From the NCBI GenBank assembly GCA_022450585.1, contig JAKUPR010000003.1, positions 57,076-97,716 of the forward strand: DNA of 40,641 nucleotides. Direction: 5' to 3'. The notes beneath the pieces are model-generated. The model was not told the DNA's origin. It did not search any database and was given only the letters and a program-made list of their open reading frames with translations. Below, one piece after another: positions 1 through 8,304 of the stretch; the first letter of the stretch is position 1; each line of letters starts with the position of its first letter. The stretch comes from Anaerolineales bacterium. GTDB taxonomy: Bacteria; Chloroflexota; Anaerolineae; Anaerolineales; UBA11657. Made by a program: the position numbers and the translations under genes.

Positions 1-568
1 TACCGAATTACTCTGTGCGCGGGTGGCACAATTACTCTCTGAAAACAAAATAGTCGGTTGGTGTCAAGGTAGATTTGAATGGGGACCGCGTTCCCTGGGA
101 AATAGGAGTATTTTGGCAAACCCAACCCATCCCAATATGAAAGAGATCGTCAACCGAAAAATAAAATTTCGGGAGCCCTTTCGTCCTTTCGCCCCCGCCG
201 TACTAGAGGAGTGTCTTGAAGATTATTTTGAGATTCGGATGGGAGATCATTCGACTGAGTACTCATTCTCAACTCTTTATTACATGTTGGAGGTTGTCAA
301 ATTCCGGGTAGGCAAACGAGCCTTGTTTCCCTCCGTGGCACATGTCGATGGCTCTGGACGTGTCCAAGCAGTTTCCAAGAAACTGAACCCCCTGTTTTGG
401 CAGTTGATCAACGAGTACAAGAATGTTACTGGAATTCCGATCCTACTCAACACTTCCTTTAACGTAAAAGGTGAGCCGATCGCTAGGGGTATCAACGATG
501 CCTACGATACTTTCTTGGGAACAGATATAGATGTACTTGTGATTGGAAACTTTGTAGTATCTAAATGA
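1..568 (+). CDS. O-carbamoyltransferase, NodU/CmcH family (C-terminal fragment)
   Basis: The reading frame is open from base 2, so the gene enters from outside the window and only its last 188 codons are seen. The fragment carries the signature of the NodU/CmcH C-terminal domain: VGWCQGRFEWGPRSLGNRSI near its start, then HVDGSGRVQ and LLNTSFNVKGEPI. The GTG at 23 lies inside the conserved domain and is not the true start. The family transfers the carbamoyl group of carbamoyl phosphate to a sugar hydroxyl. The intact homologue at 31705-33429 keeps the same motifs in the same order. The stop codon overlaps an ATG at 565 (ATGA), a usual coupling arrangement for the next gene. The family call is firm; the sugar acceptor is unknown. 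Confidence 0.9.
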   Translation, partial: TELLCARVAQLLSENKIVGWCQGRFEWGPRSLGNRSILANPTHPNMKEIVNRKIKFREPFRPFAPAVLEECLEDYFEIRMGDHSTEYSFSTLYYMLEVVKFRVGKRALFPSVAHVDGSGRVQAVSKKLNPLFWQLINEYKNVTGIPILLNTSFNVKGEPIARGINDAYDTFLGTDIDVLVIGNFVVSK

Positions 569-581
569 GCAAGGTAATCTA

Positions 582-1751
582 CTGGCGCATTCTTCATCTT
601 ACACTGTAGATTCAAGAATAAAGGTTGCGTGGCTTGTCACACCTCTAGAAGCGGCCACAGGTGTTGCGACGCTACTACAATCGTGGGCATCTCATATTGA
701 CTTAGACTACTTTGAGCCGGTATTAGTAGTGGGGATGGAAAACACCGCTATGGCCGACCGCATTCTGCAGATCGGTGAATTGCGTGTCATCCAAATGCCG
801 GAATTGGTCACCGGTAGGCATATTCTTTTTCCGGCTGTGCGCGCGTTGTCCAAACTAATTGTAGAGGAGAAATTTGATATTGTTCACACTCATTTGATTC
901 AGAGTGATATTCTAGGATCGCTTGTATCACGCTTCCATCCAAACTTCATTTTGGTTTCTTCTGCGCTTGGACATCTATACAAAAGCACAACCGAATCATG
1001 GAAGAAACTTGCTTATCGCTTTGTTTATTCCGCCCTTTGTCAACGCATTGACTGTGTTGCGGCAGTATCTTTTGATACACGTAGCGATTTGATTCGTGAA
1101 TTCGGAGTTCGCCCTGGGAATGTTCGTGTGATCCACAATGGCCTTAGCGATTTATTTTTGGAGGATGCTAAGGATGTTCCTCCGCCGGATTTTGAGCGCC
1201 GGGTTATTGGAACAGTGGGGGCCTTGATACCTGAAAAGGGGGTTGCCGACTTCATTAGAGCAGCGAATCTGATTCGCGCTAAACTACCTGAGGTTCTATT
1301 TGTTGTTGTTGGGGATGGCCCGGAACGCGAGAATTTGGAGAAACAGGTTAAACAGATAGGTCTCGCAGGTCATGTCAAGTTCATGGGATGGATGCCTTCA
1401 GAGCTTGATACTATGAGTACTATCGACATTTTTGTCATGCCAAGCCACGAAGAGGGTTTGCCATATGTTCTTCTTGAGGCAATGGCATGTCAACGTCCAA
1501 TAGTGGCTTCAGAAGTAGGTGGTGTTCCCGAAGCTATTGTGGATGGAGAGAGCGGGCTTCTGTTTAGGCCGGGCAACTCGGATGCGATTGCTGACGGTGT
1601 GCTACGTTTGCTGCACAACCCTGATTTGGCTCAACGGCTTGGTCATCAGGCTCGCTTGCGGGTCGAGAATGAGTTTCGTGCGAGAAATAAAGTAACAGAA
1701 GTTGAGCAAATGTATTCGGAATTTATGGCAGAGAGAACCCGTAGCGATTAA
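582..1751 (+). CDS. GT4 family glycosyltransferase (start uncertain)
   Basis: A GT-B fold retaining glycosyltransferase that transfers a sugar from a nucleotide donor on the cytoplasmic side. The C-terminal domain has a VVGDGPERENL donor-binding strand and the E-x7-E motif in EEGLPYVLLE, followed by GGVPEAI. The first canonical start is GTG 729, but the same frame is coding-like upstream and reads KVAWLVTPLEAATGVATLL, the expected N-terminal strand and glycine loop of GT4 enzymes. That frame is closed by TAG at 555-557 and holds no ATG, GTG or TTG before 729. CTG 582, preceded by AAGG at 571-574, would give 389 residues. ATG 565 overlaps the previous stop, but its frame ends after 14 codons, so a frameshift is the alternative. 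Function is firm; the start is open. Confidence 0.85.
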   Translation: MAHSSSYTVDSRIKVAWLVTPLEAATGVATLLQSWASHIDLDYFEPVLVVGMENTAMADRILQIGELRVIQMPELVTGRHILFPAVRALSKLIVEEKFDIVHTHLIQSDILGSLVSRFHPNFILVSSALGHLYKSTTESWKKLAYRFVYSALCQRIDCVAAVSFDTRSDLIREFGVRPGNVRVIHNGLSDLFLEDAKDVPPPDFERRVIGTVGALIPEKGVADFIRAANLIRAKLPEVLFVVVGDGPERENLEKQVKQIGLAGHVKFMGWMPSELDTMSTIDIFVMPSHEEGLPYVLLEAMACQRPIVASEVGGVPEAIVDGESGLLFRPGNSDAIADGVLRLLHNPDLAQRLGHQARLRVENEFRARNKVTEVEQMYSEFMAERTRSD

Positions 1752-1865
1752 AGCCAAATTCTGCGCGATAATTGCTGTGAAATTGTGGGAATATGTTTCC
1801 CGTATCACATCAAACGAGCCCCTTGCGATTAAAGTGCTTTTTCTAGAGTACTACAGAAGGAAAAT

Positions 1866-3056
1866 ATGCTTCGCGGTATTTTGCTGCGTCTGACCCTGAC
1901 ATTTTCTGGTGTTTTGTTTGTTTTGATCATTCTGGAGGTTGGCTTTAGGATGACTGGAGTGATGTGCAGTGGTTGCGCTTATCTGCAGCGGGATCCTATA
2001 ACTGGATACACCCATATCCCGGATAAATTGGTCGTTTTCAACGAAGAGGGGTATGGTATTCATCGTATCAACCGAGATGGATTCGATGACAGTTACTACT
2101 CGCTGGATAAGTCACCCGGAACATTTCGTGTTGCAGTTCTGGGGGATTCGCTTGTCGAGGGTTTACAAGTGATGCCAGAAATGAGGTTTACTGAGATACT
2201 GGAAAAAGATCTTGCAGTGGACGTACTTAACTTTGGCCTAGGTTCTAGTGGCACGGATGTTCAACTATTGCAGTGGAGACACAAAGTAAGACAGTATCAG
2301 CCGGACGCAGTGATACTTGTTTTCTCAGAATCGACTGACGTTATCGATAACGCTCCCCAGGTTTTTGGTAACAGCCACCCAGGAGAGGAACCATATTTTG
2401 TCGTAGATGGTGGTGAATTACACATGAAGAATGCCGATGCAGTACGTGCACAATATATTCAAGAGGTAGGGAGCTTCTGGGGTGTGGCTAAACGCTGGAC
2501 ACGTGCCAACCTATTTTTGGGTCGGATTTTATCTTTAGTGCCGTCATTGTTGTCTGGTGATGCTACTGCAGTCAGTGGCACTTTTCAAGCCTTTCCTCCT
2601 AACGGGACTTCTCAAAGTTTGGTAATTCAGGATGAAGATTGCTTGGATGATGACGACTACTTGTATGGATCGCATGTGCTGGGGGGTGGAGTCAGATGTC
2701 ACCCTTATTTTGCAGAGGCTCTAGATCTGACTGAAGCTCTGATTCTTACTCTCAGAGCAGAGGTTGAAAAAAGTGGCGCCCGGTTTCTAGTTGTGTCTGT
2801 GTCCGATTGCGAAACATTGATGGATCATGTTCACTCCAAAGGCAGTAGTCCTGATCCTTCTCTGACAGAAAGGCTAGAAGTATTTAGTCAAAACTCTGGG
2901 ATAGACTTTCTGTCTTTGACAAGTGGTTTTTCAGATCATTCTGACCCACGGCAGCTGTACATTGACTGTCCAGGACACTTTTCCCAGGATGGTCATGAAT
3001 TGGCAGCAGAGTTAATTGAGAGTTTTCTGACAGAACACAGTGTCTTGCCAGGTTAG
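1866..3056 (+). CDS. Membrane-anchored SGNH/GDSL-like protein, variant active site
   Basis: A 396-residue protein with an N-terminal membrane segment (about residues 5-25) and an SGNH hydrolase-like domain that probably faces the periplasm or outside. Block I is VLGDSLVEG (Ser95) and block II is NFGLGSSGT. Block III, normally G-x-N-D, reads SESTD here, so the oxyanion-hole Asn is missing. Block V reads CPGHFSQDGH near residues 368-377, with Pro where the D-x-H triad Asp is expected and an Asp two residues earlier. The start ATG has AGAAGG seven bases upstream. Its close homologue lies at 7048-8268. Proteins of this type add or remove O-acyl groups on polysaccharides, which fits the MBOAT gene nearby. 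Whether this copy is catalytic is uncertain. Confidence 0.8.
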   Translation: MLRGILLRLTLTFSGVLFVLIILEVGFRMTGVMCSGCAYLQRDPITGYTHIPDKLVVFNEEGYGIHRINRDGFDDSYYSLDKSPGTFRVAVLGDSLVEGLQVMPEMRFTEILEKDLAVDVLNFGLGSSGTDVQLLQWRHKVRQYQPDAVILVFSESTDVIDNAPQVFGNSHPGEEPYFVVDGGELHMKNADAVRAQYIQEVGSFWGVAKRWTRANLFLGRILSLVPSLLSGDATAVSGTFQAFPPNGTSQSLVIQDEDCLDDDDYLYGSHVLGGGVRCHPYFAEALDLTEALILTLRAEVEKSGARFLVVSVSDCETLMDHVHSKGSSPDPSLTERLEVFSQNSGIDFLSLTSGFSDHSDPRQLYIDCPGHFSQDGHELAAELIESFLTEHSVLPG

Positions 3057-3093
3057 GCATGGAATCCAATCTTATGGGGGATGTATGCCTAAC
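3052..3093. terminator. Hairpin between convergent genes, possible bidirectional terminator
   Basis: GTTAGGCAT at 3052-3060 and ATGCCTAAC at 3085-3093 are exact inverted repeats. Inside them ATCC (3064-3067) can pair with GGAT (3079-3082), leaving an 11-base loop. The left arm includes the TAG stop of the upstream SGNH gene, and the minus-strand gene ends at 3097, so the hairpin fills the whole convergent gap. There is no T-run on either side, so it is not a classic intrinsic terminator. Confidence 0.45.
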
Positions 3094-3096
3094 TCA

Positions 3097-4272
3097 CTAT
3101 GGGATTAAATTTCTTTCAAGGATAAAAGTCGCTATTCCTTCGCCTGCCGTCTGAGCTCCTTTGACGTTAAAATGCACATCATCGTAGAAGAACTCGAGTG
3201 ATTTTGGCATCAAATCGGCAAGGTCGTATAGAGAAACCGAATGTTTTGCAGCGAGTTGGCGCATACCGTCGTTGAGCGTCTCCATGGCTTCATCCAGTAG
3301 GTCTTCTCTATATCTGACGCCGCTCGGGGAGGAGCGCATCCAGTGCCAATTCCTTGCTTCAGGGTCTACGGTGCTATTCCAAGTTGTTGCTTGTGTTACT
3401 AGGACCAATTGAATCCCATGTGCTTGAGTAACTCCTATTATGGTCAACAAATTGTTGGTGTATGCGGTAAGATTTACTGGTGGTTTTTCATCTGTGAGAG
3501 GACGCGCTTTATCCAACTCTACAGCCTGAAGGTAGACATCTTTAGGGGAAAGGTTCTTGAATACATCTGTAGTGCGAGGATAAAGTTTTTCTCGGAAGTA
3601 GTAGATCCGTCTGGTAATCTGGAAGTCAAATGCTAGAAACTTCAATAGCGGCATCTTGCCAGAGCTATCGAATTGGCTTAGCTGGTTGCCTTGAGCATCA
3701 GCCATAGTGTAATGCAAGTAATCATAGTTAGCCAAAGAGCGAGACGTGAGGTCTGTACCACCGGTGAGCCAGATGATCATGTCGGGTTCCATTTGTACTA
3801 AGCGATGGACAATCATCGAGATGTTGTCGTCACTCGCGTCGCCGGACTTTGCAACACCATAAACTTTGGGAACAACATGAATTGGTACATCTAGAGATAG
3901 TTCCTCCTGGATGATTCGTGTTACTGACTGCGAGTCGTCCAAGATACGTCCTTCTACTGAACTTGCGCCTACCATGAAGATTCGAAACTCTGTTTCGGGT
4001 TTTGTGAGTGATAAGTGATCTCCTCGAAATCCCATGTTGTTCATTGTGAAATTAACCGTCCCTTGAACGCCTGGTAATCCCGGTGCAATCTCATCAACTC
4101 TCTGATAGTGTGGAGGATACTCTGACTTGATATACCTGTTGAAATAGATGATCTTTTTATATTCTTCGTAGGGGTCTGGTACGGGAGCCAACAATCTCAG
4201 GCCGTATTCACCTATCGCTAGAGAAATTATTAGTGCCGTCATACTTGTAATCAATCCGGACCATTTGCTCAT
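3097..4272 (-). CDS. Membrane-anchored SGNH/GDSL-like protein
   Basis: A 391-residue protein with an N-terminal membrane segment (about residues 6-28) and an SGNH-like domain. Block I is MVGASSVEG (Ser104/105) and block V is DDVHFNVKGAQ, with the D-x-H pair (Asp365, His367) intact. Block III reads LTGGTDL, with Thr in place of Asn. The ATG start has AAGGA a few bases upstream, and a good minus-strand promoter lies at 4311-4339. It is the third gene of a minus-strand group with an MBOAT gene and another SGNH gene. In alginate-type acetylation systems SGNH proteins work with MBOAT partners to modify hydroxyls outside the inner membrane, so the same role is inferred. The substrate is unknown. 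Confidence 0.82.
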   Translation of the reverse strand: MSKWSGLITSMTALIISLAIGEYGLRLLAPVPDPYEEYKKIIYFNRYIKSEYPPHYQRVDEIAPGLPGVQGTVNFTMNNMGFRGDHLSLTKPETEFRIFMVGASSVEGRILDDSQSVTRIIQEELSLDVPIHVVPKVYGVAKSGDASDDNISMIVHRLVQMEPDMIIWLTGGTDLTSRSLANYDYLHYTMADAQGNQLSQFDSSGKMPLLKFLAFDFQITRRIYYFREKLYPRTTDVFKNLSPKDVYLQAVELDKARPLTDEKPPVNLTAYTNNLLTIIGVTQAHGIQLVLVTQATTWNSTVDPEARNWHWMRSSPSGVRYREDLLDEAMETLNDGMRQLAAKHSVSLYDLADLMPKSLEFFYDDVHFNVKGAQTAGEGIATFILERNLIP

Positions 4273-4310
4273 AATATGTCCTTGTCTGAATTCTGGCCGT
4301 GAATAGCGTT

Positions 4311-4339
4311 ATTATATTGGCCGTGGATTGAGTTGTCAG
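4311..4339 (-). promoter_or_regulatory. Sigma70-like promoter for the 3097-4272 SGNH gene
   Basis: On the minus strand CTGACA (4334-4339) and TATAAT (4311-4316) are separated by exactly 17 bases. The predicted start of transcription, near 4304, lies about 30 bases before the ATG at 4272. This would allow the SGNH gene to be expressed apart from the upstream MBOAT gene. Confidence 0.55.
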
Positions 4340-4384
4340 ATAGTCCTATATGATAAGAATATCCATCGTCATGGTTTCTCATCA

Positions 4385-5788
4385 TTAAAAGTCAAAGTAA
4401 ATGAATGTTTCAGAGCTTCCAGTGCTGATTGCTACGGACAATACCCATAACAAGATGATAAGTGCCCACAGTGTTGCGGGGTGTGCACGGAGTGCGAATT
4501 GACGGATTCGGTTCATATGATCCAGGCTGTGGGAGATGGCGAAGATCACCAAAAGCGTGATCGGGAACGCGTGTTGTGACAGGAATAATTCACCATTGTT
4601 ATAACCCGCATGCCACAATCCAGAGAAGAAACGTTGCACAGTGGTTATGTCTTGCGCGCGAAAGATAACCCACGCCGCAGACACAATGTGGAAAGTCAAC
4701 AGGATTTTAATCCCTTTCGGGACATATTGTGTCCACATTCCGATTTTTTTGTTGCGTGCAAGATGACCCGCAGCTATGCCACATCCGTGCAATATGCCCC
4801 AAATAATGAATGTCCAGCCTGCTCCGTGCCATAAGCCGCCCAAGCCCATGGTAATGAAAACGTTGCGAATCTGCTTCTTGAATCCGTGGCGATTTCCCCC
4901 TAGAGGTATGTAGAGATAATCGCGCAACCATCGTGAGAGGGTGATGTGCCATCGGCGCCAAAATTCAGGAATGGAAGTAGCTAAGTATGGGCGCTCGAAG
5001 TTAATGGGCAGTGTAATACCTAGTACCATAGCTGAGCCAATGCCCATATCGATGTACCCGCTGAAATCACAATAGATCTGAGCTGAAAAAGCGTAAAAGG
5101 CAAGTAGGTAGTCCCACCCAGCAAGGCTTTGCACTCCTGAGTAGACAGTTGTTACAACGTCTCCTAGCGGGTCGGCAAACACCAGTTTTTTAACAGCGCC
5201 AATAGAGAAGATCAGAATTCCGAGCGTAATCTTTGCATCTAGGAAATGTTTCGGATGTTTCAACTGAGGTATTAGGTCTTTGGCTCGTAGAATTGGTCCA
5301 GCAATTAATTGGGGAAAGAATAATGTGAATCCTGTTAAAGTCGGTGCACTATACTCAACTTCACAGTCTCTTCTATAGACATCAATTGTGTACGCAATCA
5401 TAGTGAAAGTGACGAAGGAAATACCCAATGGAAGTGCAAAATCGACAACCTGACCTTTCCTATAAAATGAAAATAGCAGTCCTGCCACGTCTGCGAAAAG
5501 GAAGTTGACGTATTTATAAAAAACAAGGGGTAGTAGCAGCATTCCAATTGTTACGGCTGCTCTAGTTTTGCGATTACTGACTTGAGAGGTGCTAGCTATC
5601 CAGCGTGTACCGAAGAAGGCGATTAAGCATAGGGTGTAAGGTATCCATATGTAATATGGGTTCCAATATCCGTAGAAGATGGTGCTGCCAATGATAATTA
5701 GATACAGACGAAATCTATCTGGTAGGGCGATGTGAACCAGAAGATAAGCCAAGAAAAAAACAATAAATATGGGTGAACTGAAAAGCAT
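4385..5788 (-). CDS. MBOAT family O-acyltransferase (AlgI-like)
   Basis: A 467-residue polytopic membrane protein of normal AlgI length. It has the family block FWRRWHITLSRWLRDYLYIP (about residues 276-295) and the catalytic His in GLWHGAGW (His321). The region around residues 120-170, with ALPLGISF and LIAGPI, also matches AlgI-type proteins. Such proteins pass an acyl group, usually acetyl, across the inner membrane to an extracytoplasmic acceptor or to an SGNH-type partner. The gene sits between two minus-strand SGNH genes, 60 bases after the upstream one and 112 before the downstream one. O-acetylation of the glycan made by this locus is the simplest reading. Family assignment is firm; the acyl group and sugar are inferred. 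Confidence 0.95.
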   Translation of the reverse strand: MLFSSPIFIVFFLAYLLVHIALPDRFRLYLIIIGSTIFYGYWNPYYIWIPYTLCLIAFFGTRWIASTSQVSNRKTRAAVTIGMLLLPLVFYKYVNFLFADVAGLLFSFYRKGQVVDFALPLGISFVTFTMIAYTIDVYRRDCEVEYSAPTLTGFTLFFPQLIAGPILRAKDLIPQLKHPKHFLDAKITLGILIFSIGAVKKLVFADPLGDVVTTVYSGVQSLAGWDYLLAFYAFSAQIYCDFSGYIDMGIGSAMVLGITLPINFERPYLATSIPEFWRRWHITLSRWLRDYLYIPLGGNRHGFKKQIRNVFITMGLGGLWHGAGWTFIIWGILHGCGIAAGHLARNKKIGMWTQYVPKGIKILLTFHIVSAAWVIFRAQDITTVQRFFSGLWHAGYNNGELFLSQHAFPITLLVIFAISHSLDHMNRIRQFALRAHPATLWALIILLWVLSVAISTGSSETFIYFDF

Positions 5789-5848
5789 GTGCTGGAATGG
5801 TCTAACTAATGAAGGAGTCGTGATACCAGAATTGCTTAGATTTATTAT

Positions 5849-6823
5849 TCATTCTATTTCACTGATCCATGGGTAAATGGATTCAGCCATTAGTTTGTGA
5901 GCGAATGCATTCGGGTGCGGATCGCCTGGCATGACCCAGATCTGTTCGGGTGCAAAGCCCTGAAGAGATGGCAACAAATCTAGATACTCATAACCTAACT
6001 CTGCTGCCAGAGTTTTCATGGTTTCGTGAACAAAGGTATAGCGGTAATCTTCTAGGCTCTGAATATCTGGACACATGATGAGGTAAAGGCGGATATTGTT
6101 ATGAGTGGCGTGATTTGCTAGTATCGCAAGTGAATCTCGCATGGCTTGAAAGCCATGTGAGTCTTCTCTGTACAATTCCTGATAATGGTGGAGCATGTTA
6201 GGAGTGTTGATTGCTGCACGGAGTTGGTTGCTTGCCGACCACAAAGTGACAGCTAGTTGACTGTGTCGTAGTAGGATGTTGCCTCCACCTGCAGACAAAA
6301 CTTCTGTATCGTTTGGAAAAAAATGTATAGCGATGTCACTTGGTTCCACCGTTACCAGATGATCCAGGTATCGTTCTACATACCGCACTGTGTTGTAGTT
6401 CCCTATCCCTGCGTTGAGTATCTCTACGCCTTGCCCATTGTTTTGGAATATTTGCGTTAGGTTTTCTGTCATAGTTTCTTCTTCATTTACGCCCCATCCG
6501 AGTGTAACAGAGCTACCAAGAAAAAGTATGCGGCGTTTACCCTGCTGTTTTTGTGATATCTCGTCTCCACGCAGCCCTAAATCATTAATCCTAATCTTCA
6601 CGGATTGCAACACGGCTGAGCTCCCCTTTTTGTGTTCATGACCAAGGACGGGATTGGTACTTGGTACTTTTAATTCTCTTGCGTAGCGCCACATTTCGAT
6701 ATCGTAATTGGACATAGAGCTGTTTTTGATGCGCACCAATGCTTCGGCTAGGCAGAGTGCTAAAACCGTAGATGTTACTAGGATGACGGCGCCAATTATG
6801 GGGCTCTGCTTGATTTGAGACAT
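5849..6823 (-). CDS. Membrane-anchored SGNH/GDSL hydrolase-like protein
   Basis: A 324-residue protein from ATG 6823, with an in-frame TTG at 6856 as the alternative start. Starting at 6823 puts a membrane segment at about residues 9-29. All four SGNH blocks look intact: LGSSVTLGWG (Ser105), NAGIGNYNT, FFPNDTEVL with the N-D pair, and GDPHPNAFAHKL with D-x-H. It is therefore the best candidate among the four SGNH genes here for a working esterase or acyltransferase. It heads the minus-strand operon leading into the MBOAT gene and has a strong promoter at 6907-6935. No clear ribosome binding site precedes either start. The natural substrate is not shown by the sequence. Confidence 0.85.
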   Translation of the reverse strand: MSQIKQSPIIGAVILVTSTVLALCLAEALVRIKNSSMSNYDIEMWRYARELKVPSTNPVLGHEHKKGSSAVLQSVKIRINDLGLRGDEISQKQQGKRRILFLGSSVTLGWGVNEEETMTENLTQIFQNNGQGVEILNAGIGNYNTVRYVERYLDHLVTVEPSDIAIHFFPNDTEVLSAGGGNILLRHSQLAVTLWSASNQLRAAINTPNMLHHYQELYREDSHGFQAMRDSLAILANHATHNNIRLYLIMCPDIQSLEDYRYTFVHETMKTLAAELGYEYLDLLPSLQGFAPEQIWVMPGDPHPNAFAHKLMAESIYPWISEIE

Positions 6824-6906
6824 TACGATAGACGTGGTGGGGTGGCTGCTTGGCAATCAGTAGATTTGATCATGAGGTCTGCGTTTCGGGACCAAAGGGA
6901 TGTGCA

Positions 6907-6935
6907 ATTATTGCTGGATGCATAGTATTTGTCAA
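6907..6935 (-). promoter_or_regulatory. Strong sigma70-like promoter for the SGNH-MBOAT-SGNH operon
   Basis: On the minus strand TTGACA (6930-6935) is followed after 17 bases by AATAAT (6907-6912), an exact -35 and a five-of-six -10. Transcription would begin near 6900 and run into the minus-strand SGNH gene. It lies back to back with a plus-strand promoter at 6996-7024. Confidence 0.6.
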
Positions 6936-6995
6936 CTCGAATGGTCGCTATAGTGCTAATTATCATGTTGTCGGTTTTTCTTGTCACAGACACGA

Positions 6996-7024
6996 TTGAA
7001 ATGTCTGGTGTATATGGATACTAT
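6996..7024 (+). promoter_or_regulatory. Sigma70-like promoter for the 7048 SGNH gene
   Basis: TTGAAA (6996-7001) and TACTAT (7019-7024) are separated by 17 bases. The predicted start near 7031 would leave a leader of about 17 bases before GTG 7048. About 60 bases separate its -35 from the opposing promoter. Confidence 0.45.
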
Positions 7025-7047
7025 TATTTCAGCGGCTAAATGCGCTA

Positions 7048-8268
7048 GTGATTTCGATGGTTAGGGCAGGACCTGCGTTGCGCGGCATTGCTGTGTCTGT
7101 GCTTGTGGCCCTAATAAGTACATTGTTGGTTACCATTGCATTAGAGTTGCTTCTGCGGGGTACCAACTTGGGCAATGCCGGATGCAGCTATGCACAGCGG
7201 CACCCGGTATTGGGATTTGAACACATTCCTGGCAAGATGGTAGTCTGTTCGCATGAAGGATACTCTGTTTATCGTGTAAATGCGCAAGGTCAGGTTGATG
7301 ATGATTTTCCGATGATGCAAGAATCAGTTGGTTTTCGGGTAGCCGTGTTGGGAGACTCTTTTGCAGAGGGTTTCGGAGTAATGCCTTCGGTCCGCTTTTC
7401 TTCGTTGTTGAGACGCGATCTGGGCATCGAGGTGTTGAATTTTGGAGTGAGTGCTTATAGCACTGGCATTCAATTGTTGCAGTGGAGACATAAGGTATCA
7501 GACTATGAGCCTGATATTGTTATCTTGGGTTTGTACGAGGGTAATGATTTTCGGGAGAATTATCATGAGGTTTTAGGCTCTACCCATCCTGGGATAGAGC
7601 CGTATTTTCTTCTTGAAAATGGTAAGCCTCGGTTGACCAACTCAGAGCAGGTGAGAGCACAGTACCAGAAAGTCATAAGTACTCCATCGGGTCGTGTAAA
7701 GAGATGGGCTAGGGCTAATCTCTACCTTTGGACTCTTTCGTCAAAAGCCGTGCAACCGTTTCGCTCGATCGTGTCAGCATTGTCTTTGGATGATGTGCAA
7801 GTGTCCGGATATGATGTCGGTGATGAGTCGGCCGTACAAGAAAAAAGGGGTTGTTCGGAGGATGGTGGTGACTATTTGCAAATGTGGGCGGATGGTCCAG
7901 GATCAGCCTGCCACCCACGCTTTTCGGAGGCAGTAGAATTAACAGAGGCCTTGTTACTTACTCTCCGAAATGAGATCGAAGAACAGGGTGGTCATTTTGT
8001 ATGGTTTTCAATCCCTCGTTGTGATTCCATGATGACCTATCTAAACAGCAATGATTTGGTCCACCATCCGTCCCTGACGGAGGAACTGCGTAATTTCGCG
8101 GTTCAGAACAACATGTTACACTTTGCATTACTAGAAAGTTTTGTTGAACACCATGATCCTCGACAACTCTACATTCAATGCCCTGGCCATTTTTCCGAGC
8201 GTGGCCACCAAGTGGTCTCTGGGATATTGCAAGATTTCCTTGTTCAAGAAGGGTTAGTGCCTGATTAG
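7048..8268 (+). CDS. Membrane-anchored SGNH/GDSL-like protein, paralogue of 1866-3056
   Basis: A 406-residue protein similar along its whole length to the product of 1866-3056: both share QLLQWRHKV, the GFEHIPGK/GYTHIPDK region, the order of blocks and a C-terminal CPGHFS motif. An N-terminal membrane segment spans about residues 13-36. Block I is VLGDSFAEGFG (Ser104) and block III is EGNDFRE, so the Asn lost in the paralogue is present here. Block V reads QCPGHFSERGH, with Pro at the usual Asp position and Gln where the paralogue has Asp. GTG 7048 is chosen as the first start after the promoter; ATG 7057 is possible. The likely role is polysaccharide O-acylation or deacylation, but with this block V it may not use a standard triad. 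Confidence 0.82.
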   Translation: MISMVRAGPALRGIAVSVLVALISTLLVTIALELLLRGTNLGNAGCSYAQRHPVLGFEHIPGKMVVCSHEGYSVYRVNAQGQVDDDFPMMQESVGFRVAVLGDSFAEGFGVMPSVRFSSLLRRDLGIEVLNFGVSAYSTGIQLLQWRHKVSDYEPDIVILGLYEGNDFRENYHEVLGSTHPGIEPYFLLENGKPRLTNSEQVRAQYQKVISTPSGRVKRWARANLYLWTLSSKAVQPFRSIVSALSLDDVQVSGYDVGDESAVQEKRGCSEDGGDYLQMWADGPGSACHPRFSEAVELTEALLLTLRNEIEEQGGHFVWFSIPRCDSMMTYLNSNDLVHHPSLTEELRNFAVQNNMLHFALLESFVEHHDPRQLYIQCPGHFSERGHQVVSGILQDFLVQEGLVPD

Positions 8269-8304
8269 GTGTTTGCATCTTTGATGACATAGTTCTCTTA
8301 CAAT

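Noticed and set aside
1744-1834. Direct repeat GCGATTAAAG at 1744 and 1825.
   Set aside because: Only ten bases, one copy within a coding end; no mobile-element or regulatory context.
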